Of a stretch of DNA of 7,663 nt, positions 1-5,737 are shown piece by piece. Origin of the DNA: an uncultured Eubacteriales bacterium (GTDB lineage: Bacteria; Bacillota; Clostridia; Christensenellales; UBA1242); the NCBI GenBank assembly GCA_948949055.1, contig CARBWQ010000037.1, positions 1 through 7,663 of the forward strand, in the 5' to 3' direction. Under the pieces are notes generated by a model that was not told where the DNA came from, ran no database searches, and saw nothing but the letters and a program-made list of their open reading frames with translations. Made by a program: the position numbers and the translations under genes. Numbering within the stretch: the first letter of the stretch is position 1; each line of letters opens with the position of its first letter.

Positions 1-1809
1 AAATTTGCAGAGGCATTATTAGGAAGAGCAGAAGCTGAACAATTTTTGCCTGTCGCAAGTATCGCTACAATAGTTGATATTGTGCCTTTAAAAGGTGAGA
101 ATCGAACTATTGTATCCAAAGGCTTTATAATGTATGATAAATATCTTCCAATAGGACTTAAAATGATGTTTAAAGAATATGGGTTAAATTTAAAGAAACC
201 TAATTCTACTAGCATTTCTTTTAAAATAGGTCCTAAGCTTAATGCATCAGGAAGAATGGGCGATGCCTCTGATTCTCTAAGGCTATATTTAGAAAAAGAC
301 CCTGTAAAGATAAAAAAATATATTGAAAAGATAAAAAAACATAATTTAAAAAGACAGGAAATATGCAATAAAATCTTTGATGATTGTGAAAGAGCCTTAA
401 AAAAGATTGATATGAAAAATCAAAGAGTTATAACTCTCGCCTCCAAACATTGGGATAAAGGAGTGCTTGGAATTGTTTGTTCTAGACTAGTTGAAAAATA
501 TCATAAACCGGTTTTTCTGTTTATGCAAGAGGGAGATTTGTTGTCTGGTTCTGGTAGAAGTATTGATGATATAAACATACATGAACTTTTATCTTCTTTG
601 AAAGACATTTTAGTAACCTTTGGTGGACACTCAATGGCTGCTGGGTTGACCTTAAAACTGGAAAATTACAAACTCTTTTCTCAAAAGATTAATGCATTTG
701 CTTTAACAAAGATAAACGATAGGGTATTTATGCCTATTGAATATTATGACCAAGAAATCACCGAAGAAGAAATAGATAGTCAGTTTTTAAGTGAACTAGC
801 ATTGTTGGAACCTGTTGGATGTCTTAATCCAAAGCCTAGATTTAAAATTACAGCCCAAGATGTCGAAATTTTGCCTATTAAGCGTACTCCACAGCATGCA
901 AACATTAAAATTGGTAATTTGAAACTAGTTTATTTTAATTATATTGATAATCTTATAAAGATAAATTTTTCAAGGCATAAATCTTTTATATTTGAATTTG
1001 AAACTGGTTTGTCAAATGGAAGTGTTGTTGAGTTTGATGGTGGCAGTTTTATTGTTGAAAATGCTTATAAAAAATTAAATGCTATTGAGTTAAATCAATT
1101 TGCTATAAATAGTGATGATGAAGCACATTTTACTCTTTATCCAAAAAGCGAACTTCTTAACTTTGTAGGTGCTACTTCAAGCTCAGTGTTTGGAACATGT
1201 TTTGTAACCTATTCTTGTTTTGAATATGTAGAATTTTGCAAAAATTACAACACACAAAATATTTACCATTTTGGTATTTATGATAGCAATTTAATTGGTT
1301 ATAACACACTTTTATTAGCTCCAAAAGGTATAGCTTGGGCTAAGAATTTTTCTAAGATAGTATTCTTATCGCCAGTTATGGATAATAAATTTATTTCTGC
1401 ATTAAAGAAGGTTACTGATGCTGAAATTTATATGCCTATTGATAAAGAGGGTAGTGACCCACGTAAGTTCTCTGGTCTTGATCTGTCACGCAAAACTTTT
1501 GGTTTAATTTATAAAGAAATTCTAAAATTTAATGGCAAGACAATCTTTAATTTCTTTGATATGTACGATTCGACAAAATTATCTTCACAAATTAGTTTCT
1601 TTACCTTTTATTGTGCATTATTGGTGTTTGAAGAATTAGGAATTATAACAATTTTGGAAGATAAAAATAGTTTGATAAAAGTAAATCAAGGTATAAAGGT
1701 AGAACTCACACAATCAAAAATTTATAACAATATAATTCTCTTAAAAGAAACTCAAAAAGGAGAGGCGAAAAATGGAAAATATGGTAATTCAGATTACAAG
1801 CCTACTTAA
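1..1809 (+). CDS. recJ: Single-stranded-DNA-specific 5'-3' exonuclease RecJ, 3' part (left end missing)
   Basis: RecJ degrades single-stranded DNA 5' to 3' in the cytoplasm during recombination and mismatch or base-excision repair, using metal ions held by its DHH domain. The frame is open from base 1, giving a 602-residue fragment; the TTG at 46 is an internal Leu codon, because matching protein sequence runs upstream of it. Fragment residues 22-35 (ATIVDIVPL then GENR) match the last DHH motif, with Asp26. Residues 77-85 (GPKLNASGR) match the conserved GPR-N-A-GR linker. A DHHA1 domain spans about 140-220 and ends in GGHSMAAG (208-215). A probable OB-fold follows from about 250. The C-terminal third resembles the poorly conserved tail of Firmicutes RecJ proteins and carries no motif I recognise. 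The catalytic DHH triad and roughly 190 N-terminal residues lie outside the window. The stop lies 38 nt inside relA. Family assignment is secure. Confidence 0.93.
   Translation, partial: KFAEALLGRAEAEQFLPVASIATIVDIVPLKGENRTIVSKGFIMYDKYLPIGLKMMFKEYGLNLKKPNSTSISFKIGPKLNASGRMGDASDSLRLYLEKDPVKIKKYIEKIKKHNLKRQEICNKIFDDCERALKKIDMKNQRVITLASKHWDKGVLGIVCSRLVEKYHKPVFLFMQEGDLLSGSGRSIDDINIHELLSSLKDILVTFGGHSMAAGLTLKLENYKLFSQKINAFALTKINDRVFMPIEYYDQEITEEEIDSQFLSELALLEPVGCLNPKPRFKITAQDVEILPIKRTPQHANIKIGNLKLVYFNYIDNLIKINFSRHKSFIFEFETGLSNGSVVEFDGGSFIVENAYKKLNAIELNQFAINSDDEAHFTLYPKSELLNFVGATSSSVFGTCFVTYSCFEYVEFCKNYNTQNIYHFGIYDSNLIGYNTLLLAPKGIAWAKNFSKIVFLSPVMDNKFISALKKVTDAEIYMPIDKEGSDPRKFSGLDLSRKTFGLIYKEILKFNGKTIFNFFDMYDSTKLSSQISFFTFYCALLVFEELGIITILEDKNSLIKVNQGIKVELTQSKIYNNIILLKETQKGEAKNGKYGNSDYKPT
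1758..1762 (+). promoter_or_regulatory. Ribosome binding site of relA, inside recJ
   Basis: AGGAG ends 9 nt before the ATG at 1772, with further purines after it (AGG at 1763-1765). It lies within the last codons of recJ, so ribosomes finishing recJ pass over the relA start signal and coupled translation is likely. It supports the ATG at 1772 over the second in-frame ATG at 1781. Confidence 0.75.
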
Positions 1810-3868
1810 AGAAAATTATAATTTTACACAAGAAGAAGACCAATTAATAGAAGAAATTTTAAAATTTGATATAAACTATCAACGTATTTTAAACATTGGT
1901 AAGCTTATCATTCAAACTAAACTTGATAAGAAATCAATGCTTGCTTTTTTGGTTTATCAATTATTTAAATTTCAGCCTGAAAAGTCTGATCAGTTATCGC
2001 AACAATTAGATGATGAAGAAAAAAGTATGGTTAAGGATTTTAAAACAATAAAAGATATTAGTCAGCTCACTCCAAGTGAGGAGATTGAAGATATTAAAAG
2101 ACTTTTTTTGGTAATGGGAAAAGATTTAAGAGTTGTTATAATAAAACTTTTTGGCATTTATCACGATATATCAATTCTTGAAAATCCATTGGCTGATAGT
2201 GAAAGGACATTTGTTAAACAAGTTCGAGATATTCATGTTCCATTATCGGAACGTCTTGGTCTTGATTCTTTAAAACAATTATTATATGACAACGTTATTA
2301 GGCTTGAATATCCTGATGAATATTTCAGATTGAAACATATGGTTGAAAGCAAAGAAGAAGAAAACCGTAAACAACTTGAAATAACAAAAGAAAAATTACA
2401 ATCAATTCTAGATGATTTAAAGATAGATGGTCAGATTTTAAGTCGAATAAAGCATATTTCGTCAATTTTTAATAAGCTTCATAATAAAAACCTTGAACTT
2501 GACCAGATATATGATATTTTAGCTATGCGTGTGATTGTAAACACTGTCGAAGAATGTTATTCGGTACTGGGTAGAATTCATGGAATATATAAACCTATGC
2601 AAGGTAGAGTAAAAGATTATATAGCAAATCCTAAACCTAATGGCTATAAATCTTTACATACGACTATTATTGTAGAAAATCAACATCCTTTGGAAGTCCA
2701 AATAAGAACGGTTGAAATGAACAGAGAGTCTGAATATGGTGTATATTCGCACTGGCTATATAAAGAAAAAAAGACAAAGCAGGACGCATTTGACCAAAGA
2801 ATGACTTGGTTTAGACAGACGGTTGATAATGCTCAGAAAATGTCCAACGAGGACTTTATTGAAACACTTAAAAGCGACCTCTATGAGGGCTTGCTTGTTG
2901 TTCAAACACCTAAGGGAAGAGTTATAGAGTTTCCTCAGGGCTCAACTGTCATCGATTTTGCATATGCTATACATTCTGATATAGGAAATAAATGTGTAGG
3001 TGCAAAAATAAATGGTCAATTAAAGCCTTTTACGACAACATTAAGGAATGGAGATATAGTTGAAATAATTACTAATCCTCATTCAAAAGGACCATCTCGT
3101 GACTGGCTTAAAGTGGTTAAAACTGCAAGTGCAAGAAGTAAGATTAAATCATTCTTTAAAAATGAACTTAAAGATGAAAATATTAAACTTGGAAGAACTA
3201 TGTTTATACAGGCAATTCAAGAGCGTGGTTTTAACTCATCTCAACTTCTTACTGATAATTATCAGTCCGAAATACTCAAAAAGTATAATATGGAAACCAT
3301 TGAAGAGCTTTATGCTTCCATTGGAAGTGGCTCTCTTTCTGCTTCTAGTATCGCTAGTAGATTTGCAACTCTATACAACAATGAAAGTAAACAATTGCCA
3401 AAGATTGAGAATGTTGTTCACTTAAAACGAAACAAAGAGGGAGTTTTGGTTGATGGTGATAGTGGTATGCTTGTAAGATTTGCAAGATGTTGTAATCCTA
3501 TTGAAGGTGACGATATTATTGGCTATATTTCAAGAGGTAGAGGAGTTACAATACATAGATGTAATTGTCAAAATTTAAATTACCTTGAAAATGATAGACT
3601 GATTGATGCTCAATGGCAGGTAAAAGAAAATGCCACTTTTACTGCAAACATTAAGGTTATTGCAATTAAGTCTGACAACAATATTGGAAAACTCACAAAT
3701 TTAATTACAGGGCTTAAAATAGCAATTAAAGGTTTTGATGCTAAGGATATTGGAGATAATTTTGTATGTAATTTAATTATAGAAGTTAAAAATAAAGAAG
3801 AATTGAATAAAGTTATCAATTCTATTAAAAACATTAAGAATGTAACTAGCGTTTATAGGAGCGAATGA
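1772..3868 (+). CDS. relA: RelA/SpoT-family (p)ppGpp synthetase with degenerate hydrolase domain
   Basis: Long RSH proteins make (p)ppGpp from ATP and GDP/GTP on starved ribosomes; Firmicutes Rel normally also hydrolyses it. The protein is 698 residues, slightly short for the family (about 730-760). The N-terminal region (about 1-195) aligns with the HD hydrolase domain but lacks its catalytic residues: the segment carrying the first Arg and the HP histidine is missing, HD is replaced by Tyr62-Gln63, the following ED by Lys-Phe, and the ADRLHN motif reads FGIYHD (127-132). The synthetase domain (about 220-345) looks intact: Asp248, RVKD at 279-282, YKSLHTT at 292-298 and EVQIRT at 308-313. 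A TGS domain (about 370-435, His401), a helical domain, a Cys-rich segment (Cys573, Cys574, His595, Cys597, Cys599) and a C-terminal ACT domain (about 622-696) follow. RVKD is the RxKD type of bifunctional Rel, not the ExDD type of proteobacterial RelA, suggesting decay from a bifunctional ancestor. Overlaps recJ by 38 nt and hemZ by 4 nt. Confidence 0.95.
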   Translation: MENMVIQITSLLKENYNFTQEEDQLIEEILKFDINYQRILNIGKLIIQTKLDKKSMLAFLVYQLFKFQPEKSDQLSQQLDDEEKSMVKDFKTIKDISQLTPSEEIEDIKRLFLVMGKDLRVVIIKLFGIYHDISILENPLADSERTFVKQVRDIHVPLSERLGLDSLKQLLYDNVIRLEYPDEYFRLKHMVESKEEENRKQLEITKEKLQSILDDLKIDGQILSRIKHISSIFNKLHNKNLELDQIYDILAMRVIVNTVEECYSVLGRIHGIYKPMQGRVKDYIANPKPNGYKSLHTTIIVENQHPLEVQIRTVEMNRESEYGVYSHWLYKEKKTKQDAFDQRMTWFRQTVDNAQKMSNEDFIETLKSDLYEGLLVVQTPKGRVIEFPQGSTVIDFAYAIHSDIGNKCVGAKINGQLKPFTTTLRNGDIVEIITNPHSKGPSRDWLKVVKTASARSKIKSFFKNELKDENIKLGRTMFIQAIQERGFNSSQLLTDNYQSEILKKYNMETIEELYASIGSGSLSASSIASRFATLYNNESKQLPKIENVVHLKRNKEGVLVDGDSGMLVRFARCCNPIEGDDIIGYISRGRGVTIHRCNCQNLNYLENDRLIDAQWQVKENATFTANIKVIAIKSDNNIGKLTNLITGLKIAIKGFDAKDIGDNFVCNLIIEVKNKEELNKVINSIKNIKNVTSVYRSE
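3857..3861 (+). promoter_or_regulatory. Ribosome binding site of hemZ, within the end of relA
   Basis: AGGAG lies only 3 nt before the ATG at 3865 and 6 nt before the second, adjacent ATG at 3868. The spacing favours 3868 as the start actually used; the difference is one methionine. The site sits in the last codons of relA, consistent with coupled translation through the ATGA overlap. Confidence 0.6.
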
Positions 3869-5274
3869 TGATAATTGATACAAATGTAGAGGAATACCTA
3901 ATTGAACTTCAAGACCTTTGTAAACTTTTCGGGCTTAATTTTATAGAAGATAAGATAAGTCTTGAAGAGGAAGAAAAGGGTGGAATTGTCCATGATAAGT
4001 TTATTCTTGTAATTAATGGCAACGAGAAAGAATTTAACTTTGATTATAGCTTAGACGGCTCATTAACTCCTCTTCGTAAAAAGTCTTATAAGAAACGAAT
4101 GGTTAAAAACTATTTGTATAAAATCATTTCCAAAGAATATAACTTATCATTATCATGGGGTTCTTTAACGGGTGTAAGGCCAACAAAGTTTGCTCGTGAT
4201 TTGGTGGCAAACGGAGAGGTTAAGGAACATGTTATTCCTGAAATATTGGCAAGAGATTATTTTGTATCAACTCCAAAGGCAAGACTGGTAGGGCAAATAC
4301 TTAAAAATCAACGTGGAATTATAAGAAATGATAATTTGATTGACCTTTATATAAACATTCCTATTTGTCCTTCAAGATGTCTATATTGTTCTTTCATTTC
4401 AAGTGAGATTTCACGAGTTGAGAATAGAGTTGAAGAATATATAGATTGTTTAATTAAAGAAATCGACTGCGTTATAGGAATAATCAAAAAGAAAGCGTTT
4501 ATTGTGCGAAATATTTATATTGGAGGAGGTACTCCGTCAGTTCTCACTCCAAAACAACTTGATAGACTTTTGAGTAAGTTGAAATTCCCTGTAAACGAAT
4601 TTACTGTTGAATGTGGTAGGCCTGATACGATAACTGCTGAAAAACTTGATGTGCTGAAAAAACATGGTGTTACTAGAATTTCTATCAATCCACAAACTTT
4701 CTGCGAGGCAACATTAAAGAGGATAGGTAGAAAGCAGAAAAATAGTCAGGTTTTAGAGGCTTATACAATGGCGTTAGAGAGAGAATTTGTTGTAAATATG
4801 GATATAATTGCAGGATTGCCTGGTGAGAAATTGGGTATATTTAAAAGAACAATTAACACTTTGCTTGAACTTGCACCTCACAATTTAACAGTTCATACAT
4901 TATCTATCAAAAATGGTGCGTTGCTGAGAGATAATACAGCACTTGTAGATGATAGAGATGTTGACAAAATGATTGATTTTGCTGAGAGTGAACTTACAAA
5001 AAATGGTTATAAACCATATTATCTTTATAGGCAGAAAAATCAGCTAAAAGGGCTGGAAAATGTAGGATATTATAGAGATGAACATCTTTGTATGTTCAAT
5101 ATTGAAAGCATGGAAGAAACTAACACTATAATTGGAATTGGAGCAGGAGCTATTAGTAAAAGGGTGTTTAATCTAGACAACCGAATAGAAAGACAGGCGA
5201 ATGTCAAATTTATAGAGGATTATATAGAAAGAATAGATGAAATGCTTGAAAAGAAAAAGGAATTTTATAAATAA
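3865..5274 (+). CDS. hemZ: HemZ-type radical SAM protein, putative oxygen-independent coproporphyrinogen III dehydrogenase
   Basis: The HemN/HemZ family uses a [4Fe-4S] cluster and S-adenosylmethionine to decarboxylate two propionates of coproporphyrinogen III, giving protoporphyrinogen IX; the in vivo role of clostridial HemZ is less certain. The protein has 469 residues. An N-terminal domain of about 155 residues carries the HemZ-like WGSLTGVRPTK segment (98-108). The radical SAM core follows: cluster cysteines C168-x3-C172-x2-C175, then GGGTPS (220-225), VECGRPDTIT (248-257, close to the HemZ form VEAGRPDTIT), GVTRISINPQT (268-278) and IIAGLPGE (314-321). The C-terminal part contains YYLYRQKN and LENVGY (385-402), typical of HemZ and distinguishing it from HemW. 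The gene starts in the relA stop codon (ATGA), and the adjacent ATG at 3868 is better spaced from its AGGAG. In other Firmicutes hemZ commonly lies downstream of relA. No other haem gene is in the window, so the substrate here is unproven. Confidence 0.92.
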   Translation: MMIIDTNVEEYLIELQDLCKLFGLNFIEDKISLEEEEKGGIVHDKFILVINGNEKEFNFDYSLDGSLTPLRKKSYKKRMVKNYLYKIISKEYNLSLSWGSLTGVRPTKFARDLVANGEVKEHVIPEILARDYFVSTPKARLVGQILKNQRGIIRNDNLIDLYINIPICPSRCLYCSFISSEISRVENRVEEYIDCLIKEIDCVIGIIKKKAFIVRNIYIGGGTPSVLTPKQLDRLLSKLKFPVNEFTVECGRPDTITAEKLDVLKKHGVTRISINPQTFCEATLKRIGRKQKNSQVLEAYTMALEREFVVNMDIIAGLPGEKLGIFKRTINTLLELAPHNLTVHTLSIKNGALLRDNTALVDDRDVDKMIDFAESELTKNGYKPYYLYRQKNQLKGLENVGYYRDEHLCMFNIESMEETNTIIGIGAGAISKRVFNLDNRIERQANVKFIEDYIERIDEMLEKKKEFYK

Positions 5275-5298
5275 AAATATAAATTATTTATGATTTTT
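5273..5298 (+). terminator. All-AT hairpin after hemZ, possible weak terminator
   Basis: Starting inside the hemZ stop codon, 5273-5283 can pair with 5287-5298: 11 A-T pairs, one bulged G (5292) and a 3-nt loop, with the right arm ending in a T-run. It contains no G-C pair, so it is a poor intrinsic terminator by normal standards. It is nevertheless the only terminator-like structure between the recJ-relA-hemZ block and the rpsO promoter. It could equally be a product of AT-rich composition. Confidence 0.3.
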
Positions 5299-5300
5299 AC

Positions 5301-5329
5301 TAGACAAACTATCTGACTTATGATATACT
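5301..5329 (+). promoter_or_regulatory. Sigma-A-type promoter for rpsO-pnp
   Basis: TAGACA (5301-5306) matches the -35 consensus TTGACA at five of six bases. After a 17-nt spacer comes TATACT (5324-5329), five of six with TATAAT, preceded by TG at 5321-5322, an extended -10 element. Predicted transcription start is near 5336, leaving a leader of about 86 nt. It is the only convincing promoter I found in the window, and it sits where a highly expressed ribosomal gene needs one. Confidence 0.75.
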
Positions 5330-5335
5330 TACTAA

Positions 5336-5421
5336 GTCGATTAACCTTTGGCGCAGTAGAATAGATACCTTCTGACTTCTTGCTTCGCTTTGGGATTAAA
5401 AATAAAAATAGGAGGAAAATT
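5336..5421 (+). promoter_or_regulatory. Structured rpsO mRNA leader, candidate S15 autoregulatory element
   Basis: Manual folding gives nested stems: TTAACC (5341-5346) with GG-A-TTAA (5393-5399, A5395 bulged); GGCG (5350-5353) with CGCT (5386-5389, one G-U pair); and AGTAGAA (5355-5361) with TTCTGACT (5370-5377, G5374 bulged), closed by an 8-nt loop. The structure ends about 10 nt before the AGGAGG site. S15 is known to repress its own mRNA through structured leaders in several bacteria, including a Geobacillus type, so this is a plausible control element. I could not match it to a named leader class, and the fold is by eye only. Confidence 0.5.
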
Positions 5422-5682
5422 ATGGAAAAGAAAGAAATTATTGAAAAATTTAAACTTTCTGAGAATGATACTGGTTCAGTTCAAGTTCAAGTTGCTCTTT
5501 TGACTGAAAGAATTAATCACTTAAATGAACACTTGAAATTAAACAAAAAAGATAATCATTCACGCCGTGGACTTCTTCAAATGGTTGGAAAAAGAAAGGG
5601 TTTCTTACTCTATTTAAAAGAGAAAGATATCGAGGCTTATAGAAAACTCATTAAAGAACTTGGCATAAGAGAAGTTAAATAG
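5422..5682 (+). CDS. rpsO: Small ribosomal subunit protein S15 (uS15)
   Basis: S15 is a primary binder of the central domain of 16S rRNA, where it holds the three-way junction of helices 20-22 and starts platform assembly; it also reaches the large subunit through an intersubunit bridge. The 86-residue product is close to the usual 88-89, with a slightly shorter N-terminus. It shows the family pattern: DTGS at 16-19, QVALLTERI at 23-31, NEHL at 35-38, and KDNHSRRGL at 43-51 followed by a basic VGKRKG stretch, carrying the conserved rRNA-binding His, Asp and Ser residues. The ATG at 5422 is chosen because AGGAGG (5410-5415) ends 6 nt before it and the protein begins as the family does. An in-frame TTG at 5380 would add 14 unrelated residues encoded by the structured leader. 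Its own promoter and leader lie upstream and pnp follows, the classic rpsO-pnp pair. Confidence 0.97.
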   Translation: MEKKEIIEKFKLSENDTGSVQVQVALLTERINHLNEHLKLNKKDNHSRRGLLQMVGKRKGFLLYLKEKDIEAYRKLIKELGIREVK

Positions 5683-5687
5683 CAAAT

Positions 5688-5716
5688 AAGGGGGAGTTTT
5701 TATTGCTCCCTTTTTT
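5688..5716 (+). terminator. Hairpin with T-run between rpsO and pnp: intrinsic terminator or attenuator
   Basis: GGGAG (5692-5696) pairs with CTCCC (5706-5710); the stem can be extended by two G-T and two A-T pairs, the loop is 9 nt, and six T's follow the core (5711-5716). It begins a few bases after the rpsO stop. Because no promoter is visible before pnp, it probably ends only part of the transcripts, giving more rpsO than pnp mRNA. It could also protect the rpsO 3' end or serve as an RNase processing site. Confidence 0.75.
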
Positions 5717-5737
5717 AAGATGATTTAAGGAGAATTT

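Noticed and set aside
46..1809. TTG at 46 as the recJ start
   Set aside because: The frame is open to base 1 and the upstream codons encode plausible RecJ sequence. The DHH motif just after 46 belongs well inside the protein, so the gene simply runs off the left edge.
3099..3425. 108-codon + strand frame inside relA
   Set aside because: It lies wholly inside the TGS/helical part of relA in another frame, with no homology I recognise and no ribosome binding site evidence.
3610..3834. 74-codon - strand frame opposite the relA ACT domain
   Set aside because: It is antisense to a conserved coding region; the hydrophobic translation is what AT-rich antisense frames give.
5319..5324. TATGAT as an alternative -10 box
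   Set aside because: It lies only 12 nt from TAGACA, too close; TATACT at 5324 has the ideal 17-nt spacer and an upstream TG.
5380..5421. Extended rpsO start at TTG 5380
   Set aside because: It would add 14 residues unlike any S15 N-terminus, lies in the structured leader, and ignores the well-placed AGGAGG before ATG 5422.
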